Part shown: positions 43,327 through 51,679 of the stretch, piece after piece
Layout of the letters: each line of letters starts with the position of its first letter
Numbering within the stretch: the first letter of the stretch is position 1
From: JAOAFZ01 sp964407325
GTDB taxonomy: Bacteria; Patescibacteriota; Microgenomatia; UBA1406; GWC2-37-13
Length of the DNA: 59,886 nt
Direction: 5' to 3'
NCBI GenBank assembly: GCA_964407325.1
Contig: CAYOVA010000006.1
Span: forward strand, 1 to 59,886
Program-made: the position numbers and the translations under genes
Notes under the pieces: generated by a model
The model's input: the letters and a program-made list of their open reading frames with translations, nothing else
Told to the model about the DNA's origin: nothing
Databases searched by the model: none

Positions 43327-45408
43327 ATGGATTTGCAGACACTTTTCAACCCTTCCTCGATCGCAATTATCGGCGTCTCCCATGACCGCCATAAAGTAGG
43401 GTATCTGGTTGCCAGCAATATGATTGAACAGGGGTATGAAGGGAAGCTGTATTTTGTGAATCCAAAAGGGGGCGAAGTGTTAGGAAAGGAAGTCCATAAA
43501 ACACTGGCCAGCATTAAGCAGCCGATTGACTTAGCTGTGTTGGCAGTGCCTGCGGATGTAGCGTTAGAAACACTTGATGAACTGAATAAGCGTGAAATCA
43601 AAAATGTAGTGCTGTTTGCAGCCGGTTTTAAGGAAATTGGCGAAGAAGGCAAAGATCGCGAAAAGGCTCTTGTCGAAAAGTGCGCTGAATATGGCATTAA
43701 TCTGCTTGGTCCAAACTGCATTGGCTTTGTAAATACGAACCTCAAAATAAATACAACCTTTTTAAAGCATATTGTCCCCACGGGGAATATTGGGTTTGTG
43801 TCCCAGTCGGGTGCATTGGGGAGTGTTATCGTTGATGAAATGGTTGCTCGCCACAATCTGGGGCTTTCCTACTTTATCAGCATGGGAAACAAGACCATTA
43901 TTGATGAATCGGAGGCTCTGGAATTTTTAGCACATGATGAAAATACCCAGGTTATCGCCATGTACCTGGAAGATGTAAAAGACGGTGAAAAGTTTAAGAA
44001 AACTTTATCGCGTACTACCTTGATAAAGCCGGTTATTATTCTGAAATCTGGTTCAACTGAGGAGGGTTCCAAAGCAGCGTTGTCTCATACAGGTGGTTTA
44101 GCTGGTGATGACAGTATTTATACGTCACTATTCCACCAATGCGGTGCCATTCGCGCAAAAGACTATATTGAATTTACAACTTTGTTGCATATGTTTAGCT
44201 TTGACAGAGTACCTACATCCGATTCGGTACTGGTATTGTCCAATGCCGGAGGTGTTGGTGTCTTGTTAACGGATGAAATTGTCTCTGAAAATTTGTCTTT
44301 AGTGACTGTTTCAAACAGCGTTAAGAACGATTTGTCCAAAGTATTCGGCGATTCAAAAAAAATCACCGTGCACAACCCTATTGATTTGTTGGGTGATGCA
44401 AGCGCGTATGACTATGAAAAAGCCATCACTTCTACATTGCAGGAACGCGATGTCGGATCTGTCGTTATTCTTCTTACGCCCCAGGCAAATACCGAGATTC
44501 TTGAAACGGCAAAGATTATTGTAAAAGCCCAGCAGGGTTTTGAAAAACCAATTTACCCCGTGTTTATGGGCAAAGACAGTGTCCAGGTGGCACATGACTT
44601 TTTTGAGAAAAATAAAGTGGCCAGTTTTCGCTACCATGATTATCTGGTGTTGGCGATTGGGAAAGCAGTGCGATACAAACAGTATTTAAGTACTCATGCC
44701 GGACATGTCGACCATTATCCCTATGCCCAGGTTGACGAACAAACGCAGCATAAGATTGAAAAGATTATCGAAGGCGGAAAAGGCAAGCCGTTTTTGAATC
44801 TGGAAGATTCGATTGAAGTATGTCGGCTGGCTGGAGTGCCGGTTACCGGAGTAGAACTCGTTGATTCAAATGAAAAATTGAAGGAAGTGGTAAAGGAGCT
44901 CCATTATCCGATAACCATGAAAATTGCCTCCGATGTGATAACCCATAAAACGGAAGTAAAAGGTGTGTATACCAATATAAGCAGCTTGTCACAGGCAGAA
45001 GAAATACTTGAAACACTGATGGCGGTTAAAGGTGCAAAAGGGGCATATGTGCAAAAGCAAACTTCTGGGTATGAATTTTTTATTGGTGGAAAGCGAGATC
45101 CGAATTTCGGAGTTGTATTAGTTGTGGGACTTGGTGGTATTTATACAGAATTATTTAAAGAAACTGCCAATCGCGTGTTCCCCTTCTCCCAACAGGATTT
45201 TATTGCCATGTTAAAGGAAACTAAAATGTATCGATTGTTAAGCGGATTCCGTGGAAGTAAACCAGCTGATATTGGCGTTCTCTATAACTGCGTTTTTAAA
45301 GTCGGTGAATTAATGGCCAATTTTGAGAAAGTAAAAGAAATCGATATAAATCCCTTATTCGTACAATCTGATGCCGTAACTGCGGTCGATGCAAGGATTA
45401 TTCTGTAA
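43327..45408 (+). CDS. ADP-forming acetate/acyl-CoA ligase (alpha-beta fusion)
   Basis: Converts acetyl-CoA, ADP and phosphate to acetate, CoA and ATP, a substrate-level phosphorylation common in archaea and found in many CPR bacteria. 693 residues: CoA-binding Rossmann domain (NPSSIAIIGVSHDRHKVGY), succinyl-CoA-synthetase-like domains (LLGPNCIGFVN, GFVSQSGALG), the phosphorylated His in ALSHTGGLAG (about 255), then the ATP-grasp beta part from about 475 (ITMKIASDVITHKTEVKGV, VGLGGIYTELFKE, IDINPLF). The fused order alpha-beta is usual for the single-chain form. With pyruvate kinase it suggests fermentation to acetate. Confidence 0.94.
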   Translation: MDLQTLFNPSSIAIIGVSHDRHKVGYLVASNMIEQGYEGKLYFVNPKGGEVLGKEVHKTLASIKQPIDLAVLAVPADVALETLDELNKREIKNVVLFAAGFKEIGEEGKDREKALVEKCAEYGINLLGPNCIGFVNTNLKINTTFLKHIVPTGNIGFVSQSGALGSVIVDEMVARHNLGLSYFISMGNKTIIDESEALEFLAHDENTQVIAMYLEDVKDGEKFKKTLSRTTLIKPVIILKSGSTEEGSKAALSHTGGLAGDDSIYTSLFHQCGAIRAKDYIEFTTLLHMFSFDRVPTSDSVLVLSNAGGVGVLLTDEIVSENLSLVTVSNSVKNDLSKVFGDSKKITVHNPIDLLGDASAYDYEKAITSTLQERDVGSVVILLTPQANTEILETAKIIVKAQQGFEKPIYPVFMGKDSVQVAHDFFEKNKVASFRYHDYLVLAIGKAVRYKQYLSTHAGHVDHYPYAQVDEQTQHKIEKIIEGGKGKPFLNLEDSIEVCRLAGVPVTGVELVDSNEKLKEVVKELHYPITMKIASDVITHKTEVKGVYTNISSLSQAEEILETLMAVKGAKGAYVQKQTSGYEFFIGGKRDPNFGVVLVVGLGGIYTELFKETANRVFPFSQQDFIAMLKETKMYRLLSGFRGSKPADIGVLYNCVFKVGELMANFEKVKEIDINPLFVQSDAVTAVDARIIL

Positions 45409-45416
45409 ATTTCCAG

Positions 45417-45479
45417 TTGAAAAATAGCCTCAGCTGTGGTATACTATAGGTCTATATTCTCGCGTGTGCGGAGGGAAAG
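45417..45479 (+). promoter_or_regulatory. promoter and ribosome binding site of the 66-residue GC-rich gene
   Basis: TTGAAA (45417-45422), 17-bp spacer, extended -10 TGGTATACT (TATACT 45440-45445), leader of about 28 nt, GGAGGG shortly before ATG 45480. Confidence 0.65.
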
Positions 45480-45680
45480 ATGATTCAGACGTTTTTGAAG
45501 GTAGCCGACCGCGTCGTGGACGCGGTAATAGGCTTTTCGAATGACCTCATCGGGGAACCCGCTCCGAAGAACGAGGTCGACAGCGACCTCTTCGGGTGGT
45601 GGCGACCCATCGGCTTGGCGCTGGGGTTGCTGATCGTCTTCGACGACCTCATCACAGCGGTCTGGCGGCTGTTCTTCTAG
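45480..45680 (+). CDS. small protein with C-terminal membrane segment, GC-rich gene
   Basis: Not recognised. 66 residues. An amphipathic N-terminal half (TFLKVADRVVDAVIGFSNDL), an acidic middle (KNEVDSDLFGWW), and a hydrophobic end (PIGLALGLLIVFDDLITAVW). 107 of the 180 bases from 45481 to 45660 are G or C (59 %), against 25 of 60 in the line just upstream. A full promoter, a strong Shine-Dalgarno, a TAG stop and two GC-rich hairpins make it an autonomous unit. It shares this style with the genes at 7140 and 29983 although the proteins are unrelated. Confidence 0.6.
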   Translation: MIQTFLKVADRVVDAVIGFSNDLIGEPAPKNEVDSDLFGWWRPIGLALGLLIVFDDLITAVWRLFF

Positions 45681-45736
45681 CCGCCACCCACCACCGGGAA
45701 TTGAGGAGGCGGCGTGTTCGACATGCCGCTTCCTCA
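45664..45736. terminator. tandem GC-rich hairpins, probably bidirectional
   Basis: GGCGGC (45664-45669) with GCCGCC (45680-45685) overlaps the stop of the small gene. A second stem pairs 45702-45713 with 45725-45736 (12 bp, one G-T) around an 11-nt loop and ends 1 nt before the murF-like stop, so it could end transcription from both sides. There is no U run. Confidence 0.6.
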
Positions 45737-45737
45737 G

Positions 45738-47003
45738 CTATATCTCCTTAAGGATTACATTCTGATACCCGATCTTCAAATATTCACACTGCGAACAATG
45801 ACGATAGAAGGGGCATGATACAACAGTACAATTCACTTGAGTCCTTTGCAGCAGTAACAACACCCGCTCCACATGCCGCAATAAGGAGCCTTTCATATAC
45901 AACACATCATTGGCTTGGACAATGGGACCCAACACTTTTGCCGCTTCAAAAACATCCGGCACCCAAAAAGCATTTTGCGTTGGGAAGCCACCCTTGATAG
46001 CAGCATCATACACATACTTTTGCAACGGCCCTATGCAAACAACAAAATCGACTCCAGTTTTGCTGATAAATTCACCTAACCGAGCATGCTCTTCTTCCGT
46101 TTTATCCAATTCTCCCATTTCAGCTAATACCGCAATTTTTTTGCCTTTTACATCCTGCAATGTAGCAAGTGTTTGCAAACCAAAGCGTGTAGATGTGGGA
46201 TTTGCACGAAGGGCATCATTCAACAATACTGTATCTCGTGGTCCAGGTTCCACACTCATTCGTCCGGCTAACGGTTTTAACTTTCGTACCGCATCAACAA
46301 ACACCGAGACATCCCCCCCATTCACATGTTTAAATACCAAAAAAGCAGCCATAATATTGTAAATGTGGTGTATACCAATGAGTCCTGTTGAAATTGGAAT
46401 AACGGTATCCTTGTCGTGCAATTGAAATGATATTCCATGTAAGGTAGAACTAATCGACGATGTTCCCACCCACACATCGCACTCTGATTTAGTTCCGAAT
46501 TTAACTACAGATGCTTTGGTATAGGGCGCCATGCCAACCACATTCGGATCGTCCCAATTCAGTAAGGCAAACCCCGTAGACGGGAGAGCTTCAATGAGTT
46601 TGCGCTTTTCAGCAATCAGATTTTCAATAGAGCCCATATGTTCTTTATCGGTGTGTACTGCAGAAATCCCGGTAATAATCCCAATTGAAGGTTTGGCAAT
46701 TTCCAGGTGGGAAGACATCTCTCCCGGGCGGTCTATTCCCAGTTCCCAAACGACGTATTCAGTCGAGGGGCGGACTTTTAACGCAGTTATCGGTACATTG
46801 TAGATGGTATCAAGGTTGGTATCTGTTACTATCGTTTCTCCCAAAGCCTGCAAGACCGAAGAAATAACATAAGTAGTATTGGTCTTCCCTTGACTACCCG
46901 TAATACCAATTTGAATTGCCTTTTTTGAAGCAAGATGGCGTTTTGCAAAGTATCTGCGTGCACTATGGAACAGTTTTTTTATACCCTTTGGTTCGTAGGT
47001 CAT
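45738..47003 (-). CDS. murF: MurF-like Mur ligase without N-terminal domain, with C-terminal Cys cluster
   Basis: Mur ligases join amino acids or dipeptides to UDP-MurNAc peptides. 421 residues. The ATP domain starts early: ITGSQGKTNTT (P-loop, usually GKTTT) at about residues 34-44. VWELGIDRPGEM, AVHTDKEHMGSIENLI, GIHHIYNIMAA and, in the C-terminal domain, LNDALRANPTS and AVLAEMGEL match MurF. The UDP-binding N-terminal domain (about 90 residues) is missing. The C-terminus adds CTVVSCPFYRHCSQC (C-x4-C-x5-C-x2-C), perhaps a metal site. A different acceptor from classical MurF is possible. Starts 1 nt after the cysS stop (TAATATG). Confidence 0.8.
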   Translation of the reverse strand: MTYEPKGIKKLFHSARRYFAKRHLASKKAIQIGITGSQGKTNTTYVISSVLQALGETIVTDTNLDTIYNVPITALKVRPSTEYVVWELGIDRPGEMSSHLEIAKPSIGIITGISAVHTDKEHMGSIENLIAEKRKLIEALPSTGFALLNWDDPNVVGMAPYTKASVVKFGTKSECDVWVGTSSISSTLHGISFQLHDKDTVIPISTGLIGIHHIYNIMAAFLVFKHVNGGDVSVFVDAVRKLKPLAGRMSVEPGPRDTVLLNDALRANPTSTRFGLQTLATLQDVKGKKIAVLAEMGELDKTEEEHARLGEFISKTGVDFVVCIGPLQKYVYDAAIKGGFPTQNAFWVPDVFEAAKVLGPIVQANDVLYMKGSLLRHVERVLLLLQRTQVNCTVVSCPFYRHCSQCEYLKIGYQNVILKEI

Positions 47004-47004
47004 A

Positions 47005-48414
47005 TTATTTCTTTGTTACAACAGTGCCGGTGGCAAAGTCTTCTACAGTATACCCTTTTTCTTCTATCTGGTTTCGGAGGGAATCAGATTTAGCCCAGTC
47101 CTTAGAAGCACGTGCCTCATCACGCTGTTTCTTTAATGCCTCTATCTCAGCAGGTAACGAAGTATCGCGCACTTTTGCTAAATCAAGTCCGAATATTTCA
47201 TCCGCAGTACGGGCAAAGTGGTACTTTACGCTGTCGGAATACTTTGAAGAACGCAGCGTTTCAAACAAAAACGCTACCGCTTTTGGGGTATCTAAATCGT
47301 CTTCAAGGATTGCACTAAACTGGGAGAGCAATACATCATAGGCCTCCGTTTCATCATCAGACAATTCCTTGTTATTCTCCCGTAACCGCATCATCTGATT
47401 TACCAATTTTTTGTACGCTTCATTCGCCGCCATAGCCGATTCCCAGGTAAAATTCATTTCCTGACGATAATGAGTCTGCATAAACAGCAACCGTAACGAA
47501 ACCGGATCTATACCCTTTTTTTCGACATCCTCAATCGTGTAAAAATTGCCCAAAGACTTACTCATTTTTTTACCATCAACCATCAAAAAGTAATGGTGCA
47601 CCCAGAACTGCGCAAACGGCTTTTCTCCGGTGGCTCCTTCAGATTGCGCGATTTCGTTTTCGTGATGAACGGGAATATGGTCAATCCCCCCAGTATGGAT
47701 ATCAATTCGATTTCCCAGATAATGGGTGCTCATAGCAGAACACTCAATATGCCAACCAGGGAAGCCATCACCCCAAGGAGACTGCCAGTGCATCGTGTGG
47801 TTCTCAAAGCGCCCTACCCGTTTAAACCACAGTGCAAAATCAGCTGGATTACGCTTTTCCGGATCAACTTGCACTTCCTCTCGCACGGCCTGTTTCTTTT
47901 CATCCAGCTTCTGGCCAGACAATTTGCCGTAATCAGCAAAGGTGGTTACATCAAAATACACCGCTTCATCGGTCTCGTACGTATGCCCATTTTTCTCTAA
48001 AGCTGAAATCATTGCAATCATATCATCAACATGATCAGTAGCGCGGCAAAAATATTCTCCGGAAGGTACTTTCACATTCACCTTCTCCATTGTTGAAACA
48101 AAGAAGTCAGTAAAGAACTGAGCTACCTCCCAGACGGTTTTTCCCGTTTTGGCAGCACCTTTTTCTAGTTTATCTTCACCGGAATCCATATCATCAGTGA
48201 GGTGGCCAACATCGGTTACATTCATAACATGCTGCACCTCATAGCCGCTCAATTCAAGAGTTCGGCGCAGAATATCATCCATTGTGTATTTGCGAATATG
48301 CCCGATATGGGTGTAGTCATACACTGTCGGCCCGCAGGTATAGAGCGAAACAACGGGAGGATTGAGGGGTTTCAGCTCCTCTAAAGACCGGGAGAGTGTG
48401 TTAAAGAGTTTCAT
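47005..48414 (-). CDS. cysS: cysteinyl-tRNA synthetase
   Basis: Class I synthetase charging tRNA-Cys. 469 residues. YTCGPTVYDYTHIGHIRKY gives the zinc Cys and HIGH motif; WHIECSAM and GIDHIPVHHENEIAQSE supply the remaining zinc ligands; KKMSKSLGN is KMSKS. A C-terminal helical anticodon-binding region is present. -10 TACAAT (48421-48426, minus, with TG extension) ends 6 nt before the ATG: predicted leaderless. It forms an operon with the murF-like gene. Confidence 0.96.
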   Translation of the reverse strand: MKLFNTLSRSLEELKPLNPPVVSLYTCGPTVYDYTHIGHIRKYTMDDILRRTLELSGYEVQHVMNVTDVGHLTDDMDSGEDKLEKGAAKTGKTVWEVAQFFTDFFVSTMEKVNVKVPSGEYFCRATDHVDDMIAMISALEKNGHTYETDEAVYFDVTTFADYGKLSGQKLDEKKQAVREEVQVDPEKRNPADFALWFKRVGRFENHTMHWQSPWGDGFPGWHIECSAMSTHYLGNRIDIHTGGIDHIPVHHENEIAQSEGATGEKPFAQFWVHHYFLMVDGKKMSKSLGNFYTIEDVEKKGIDPVSLRLLFMQTHYRQEMNFTWESAMAANEAYKKLVNQMMRLRENNKELSDDETEAYDVLLSQFSAILEDDLDTPKAVAFLFETLRSSKYSDSVKYHFARTADEIFGLDLAKVRDTSLPAEIEALKKQRDEARASKDWAKSDSLRNQIEEKGYTVEDFATGTVVTKK

Positions 48415-48455
48415 GAGGATATTGTAGCACGAACCCGTGCGGGACGCTTCAAGTA

Positions 48456-49655
48456 TTACTGTGCTTCGCCTTCAGGCTGTATCTTAACTTTCTTTGGCAT
48501 ATGAGCAAAGATATTGAAAGCAAGGAAGTAACATATTAAGGCACATATAGCAGCTCCAATAAATGGAGCTGGAACAGAATACGTTGCAAGTGCACCGGCA
48601 ATAATCGGTCCTATTATCTGCCCGATACTCATATAAGAGGCATTTAGTCCTTGCATCTCCCCTTGTTCAGTTTCTGAAGTTTCTTCTGATAGGATTGTCT
48701 GGATTAACGGTTGAACAAAGGATGAAACAAGTCCCAGTCCTACACAGGCAATAATAAAGAAAGGAATGGTGCGTGCAAAGAACATCCCGGCAAAAGACAA
48801 ACTATTCCATGCGAGAGCAAAGAGCAGTGTATTTTTAACCCCAAAGTGTTTAGTTGCTCTTCCCAGCAACACTACCTGTGAGATGAGTGTAAGTATGCCG
48901 AACATGGTGAATACAAGTGAGATCTGATTGGGACTCATTTCCAATGTCTTTACTGAAGATGACTGAAACGCATAAATAAACATTGAGTGAGCTGTAAAGT
49001 ATACAAGGGTAAGTAACAAGGTTGTCCCGACAGGCTGGTGTGTAAGTGCTGCTGCCAGTTTTTTGAAGTTAAACAGTTTTTCTTTTTTTACCTGACCGAT
49101 ATTTTTATTTGTTTCAGGAAGGAATAGTGCGGTAAGTACTACTGCAATAATCGATACGACAGCCGCAATGATAAATGGCAATGAAGGATTAATTCCCACT
49201 GTAGCCGCCGAAATTGCCGGGCCAAATATAAATCCGAAACCGAATGATGCTCCAATGAGTCCAAATCCTCGAGCACGGTCTTTTGGAGGAGTTGTATCAG
49301 ATATAACGGCTGATGCGACAGGAATATTCCCTGCTGTAATACCGTCTAGTGCTCGAGCAAAAAACAGCCAGATTGCATTTGGAGCAAAGGCCATCATCAG
49401 AAAAGATAAGGCTGTTCCACTAATAGAGGCGACCAGTAATGGCTTACGTCCATATTTATCTGACAACCGGCCAATAATAGGAGTAGATAAAAACTGGCAT
49501 AGTGAAAATAGTGCAAAAAGCAGCCCATTCTGAAAGTCAGACAATCCAAATCGCACAGAATATGAGTATAAAATAGGAATGATGATGCCATACCCAAGGG
49601 CATTAACAATCGCTATTAACGCAATAATCAGAAGATTTTTATTTTCTTTAAACAT
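48456..49655 (-). CDS. MFS transporter, DHA1/TetA-like
   Basis: Proton-coupled drug exporter family, 399 residues, 12 membrane segments by eye. Loop 2-3 carries GRLSDKYGRKPLL (family GxLxDrxGrkxxL), and motif C-like GFIFGPAISA in helix 5 marks an antiporter. A central cytosolic loop (about 185-210) divides the halves. Substrate unknown. It lies downstream of the CsoR/FrmR-like repressor on the same strand; a separate promoter (TTGTAA, 18 bp, TATACT, minus, with a leader of about 55 nt) lies in the gap. Confidence 0.88.
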   Translation of the reverse strand: MFKENKNLLIIALIAIVNALGYGIIIPILYSYSVRFGLSDFQNGLLFALFSLCQFLSTPIIGRLSDKYGRKPLLVASISGTALSFLMMAFAPNAIWLFFARALDGITAGNIPVASAVISDTTPPKDRARGFGLIGASFGFGFIFGPAISAATVGINPSLPFIIAAVVSIIAVVLTALFLPETNKNIGQVKKEKLFNFKKLAAALTHQPVGTTLLLTLVYFTAHSMFIYAFQSSSVKTLEMSPNQISLVFTMFGILTLISQVVLLGRATKHFGVKNTLLFALAWNSLSFAGMFFARTIPFFIIACVGLGLVSSFVQPLIQTILSEETSETEQGEMQGLNASYMSIGQIIGPIIAGALATYSVPAPFIGAAICALICYFLAFNIFAHMPKKVKIQPEGEAQ

Positions 49656-49814
49656 AAAAAATGATTTTTAAATTAGCCTGTTGCAAAAGGAAAACTTTTG
49701 TAGGAATAGAATAGTATATAGGATAACGGGGATGTTTTACAACACAAAAAACGGTCTCTCCGGTTCTTACAGGAAAAGGGAAAGTCTTAATGGAGTGGTA
49801 ATATACAAAGCAAT
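49656..49814 (-). promoter_or_regulatory. gap between repressor and MFS gene: terminator-like hairpin and promoter
   Basis: Reading on the minus strand: a short CGG/CCG hairpin followed by six U after the repressor gene, then TTGTAA-18-TATACT, then a leader with a CAAAAG/CTTTTG stem-loop (about 49685-49702) before the MFS ATG. The leader is unusual for this genome; the stem could be regulatory. Confidence 0.4.
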
Positions 49815-50084
49815 TTACTTCATCTCATACAACGTCATCAGCTCTTCAATTGACTTACTGAACTGATTATTCTGAAACTGTTCCACAACAGATGTTCCTA
49901 AATGCTCTTTCATTAAGGCCATATCCATTCGCTTTAATGCTTTTTGCACGGCCATTGACTGGTGGACAATATCAATACAATACTCGTCACGTTCTATCAT
50001 CCGTTCTACTGCGCGAAGATGTCCCTGAATAATTTTTAGACGATGCAGAGCTTGTTGTTTGACAGTTTTTTCCTGTTTTTTCAT
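49815..50084 (-). CDS. CsoR/RcnR/FrmR-family transcriptional repressor
   Basis: Small all-helical repressor (DUF156) that leaves DNA on binding copper, nickel or formaldehyde. 89 residues, usual. RLKIIQGHLRAVERMIERDEYC has the conserved Arg and the first Cys (about 36); MKEHLGTSVVEQF has the His, but the position of the second CsoR Cys (H-x3-C) is Ser. Cys plus His without the second Cys resembles FrmR rather than copper-type CsoR. A perfect palindrome typical of family operators lies just upstream (50100-50120). Confidence 0.88.
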   Translation of the reverse strand: MKKQEKTVKQQALHRLKIIQGHLRAVERMIERDEYCIDIVHQSMAVQKALKRMDMALMKEHLGTSVVEQFQNNQFSKSIEELMTLYEMK

Positions 50085-50099
50085 GGTAATACAATAATA

Positions 50100-50120
50100 T
50101 AATCCCCCCTGTAGGGATTA
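50100..50120. promoter_or_regulatory. probable operator of the CsoR/FrmR-like repressor
   Basis: TAATCCC (50100-50106), 7-nt centre CCCTGTA, GGGATTA (50114-50120): a perfect 7-bp inverted repeat with the G/C tract typical of this repressor family. It lies 16 bp upstream of the repressor ATG, over its promoter region, and 46 bp from the plus-strand -10 (TACTAT 50166-50171), so it may govern both divergent genes. Confidence 0.7.
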
Positions 50121-50177
50121 CCCGCATAATACACCTAGCTAAGTGTTTTTGTAAAGGGGAAGTGTTACTATATAACT

Positions 50178-51083
50178 ATGGCTGAAGATAAACAATTTAT
50201 GAAAGTTCCTGAGGAAATAATTTTTCAAGCTTCAGAAGCACAATTTCAACGGGAAGGAAAAGAGTTACGTACAGTATCCGCGGACAGCTATTACCATGAT
50301 ATTGCACGACTGCCCGGTCCAGAACAAAATGGTGAGCTGCAAACCTTTCAGGATTATTTTAAAGCAGATATCACTCAGTATCCTCCGCTTTCTTATAACG
50401 AAGCAAAAGTAAAAACAGTTAAATATCGACCGGGAAGTACCGAACAGCTGGTCGCAAAAATTACTTATGCATATGTGCATAAAGATTCTGGTGAACTTAT
50501 GATCGCAGCGCCTTCTCCTACTTTAGAACTACCCGAGAATGAAATGCACCATTCTTCCATTCCCTTAACCTGGTTTGAAGATGCTGAGTGGTATGGGGCA
50601 CAAAGAAGGGAAGAGCTTTTAGCTGAATTACGAAAATCTCCAGGTTTTGATTATTCTAAATCTTTTGTAAGAGCGTTTGTTTTGCAGACTCAAGACGGGA
50701 AAGTAGTACTTGCCATTGATCCAGCAAGAGAGGGTGAGATACCTGAGGATTACAAGAAGAAATGGGAAGCAGAATATGGAGTTCATTATGATTCTGAAGT
50801 AAACTTTGAAGGCTTGATTGGTTCTACCCAGGTTTCAGAACAAATAAAACATGACGCAGACATTTTAAAGGCAGCAGGAGTGCCTGATACTGAAATTAAA
50901 TTTTACACCTACTGGGCAACTCGTTTTTGGGTGGTAAACGATCACCGCCCCGAGTTACTGGATGGAAAGCTTGCAGAAAAATGGCAAAAAATAGAAGAAA
51001 TTCGTATGTTACAAACTCGATTAATGAACCAGGAAAAGCGAAAAAGAGAGCGTGAAGGAGATTCTACCGCTCGTGAAAGCTAG
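50178..51083 (+). CDS. hypothetical soluble protein
   Basis: Not recognised. 301 residues, no signal or membrane segment, highly charged; helical C-terminus rich in Lys/Arg/Glu (QEKRKREREGDSTARES). A middle part with TKITYAYV-like strand pattern and WFEDAEWYGAQRREELLAEL suggests an alpha/beta fold. TACTAT (50166-50171) ends 6 nt before the ATG, predicting a leaderless mRNA. Divergent from the CsoR/FrmR-like repressor and near its operator. The last 20 nt overlap the convergent trmH gene. Ends in TAG. Confidence 0.6.
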   Translation: MAEDKQFMKVPEEIIFQASEAQFQREGKELRTVSADSYYHDIARLPGPEQNGELQTFQDYFKADITQYPPLSYNEAKVKTVKYRPGSTEQLVAKITYAYVHKDSGELMIAAPSPTLELPENEMHHSSIPLTWFEDAEWYGAQRREELLAELRKSPGFDYSKSFVRAFVLQTQDGKVVLAIDPAREGEIPEDYKKKWEAEYGVHYDSEVNFEGLIGSTQVSEQIKHDADILKAAGVPDTEIKFYTYWATRFWVVNDHRPELLDGKLAEKWQKIEEIRMLQTRLMNQEKRKREREGDSTARES

Positions 51084-51651
51084 TTTCCAGCTCTCCCGCA
51101 GCATTTGGTTCCAGCACATACTTCTCCATCCCATCCTCTATCCGCTGCCGCGTCATTTCATACAAAAAGATTGAGGTAGTTACCGATAAATTCAGACTTT
51201 GCACAAAACCACGCATCGGAATGTAGATTTTGCGATCTGCCAAAGAAACTGCTTCCTCTGTTAATCCTTCTTTCTCAGTCCCTAACAAAATTGCCGTTTT
51301 CGGCTTCAGCAGACTAGCTTTATATAACGACTCAGCTTCGGGATCAAGTACGGTTGCCACAACTTCGTATCCTAGTCGCTTTGCTTCAGCAATACATTCG
51401 GAAGTATCTTCAAATATCCGAAAATCAACCCACTTATTCGCCGATGTAGACGAAGCCTTTCCAATTTTGCGAGGATTAAACTTGGGCGCTTTATGGAATA
51501 TAAGCCACAGCTCCTGGATACCGAACGCATCACAACTTCGTACTGCTGCTGCGGCATTATGAGGGTCGTACACATCTTCAATTATCACAATTCCCTGCTG
51601 TCTTTCCTGTACCACCTGTTGGATTTTTTGCAGGCGTTCCTGTGTTGGCAT
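51064..51651 (-). CDS. trmH: tRNA 2'-O-ribose methyltransferase, TrmH/SpoU family
   Basis: SAM-dependent SPOUT enzyme, probably forming Gm18 in tRNA. 195 residues. Motif 1 EDVYDPHNAAAAVRSCDAFG (Asn and Arg conserved), motif 2 ILLGTEKEGLTEE, motif 3 IPMRGFVQSLNLSVTTSI with the trefoil-knot SLN. The C-terminal helix resembles TrmH (RQRIEDGMEKY). -10 TATAAT (51657-51662, minus) ends 5 nt before the ATG. Overlaps the convergent gene by 20 nt. Confidence 0.9.
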   Translation of the reverse strand: MPTQERLQKIQQVVQERQQGIVIIEDVYDPHNAAAAVRSCDAFGIQELWLIFHKAPKFNPRKIGKASSTSANKWVDFRIFEDTSECIAEAKRLGYEVVATVLDPEAESLYKASLLKPKTAILLGTEKEGLTEEAVSLADRKIYIPMRGFVQSLNLSVTTSIFLYEMTRQRIEDGMEKYVLEPNAAGELETSFHER

Positions 51652-51679
51652 AGCGTATTATAGTCTATAATGAATCTAT
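51652..51679. promoter_or_regulatory. palindromic divergent leaderless promoter
   Basis: ATTATAGTCTATAAT (51657-51671) is a perfect 7-bp inverted repeat around one base. Its arms are the two -10 hexamers: TATAAT for trmH (5 nt to its ATG) and TATAAT at 51666-51671 for the transglutaminase-like gene (8 nt to its ATG). The start codons are only 28 nt apart. Polymerase can use one direction at a time. Confidence 0.65.
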
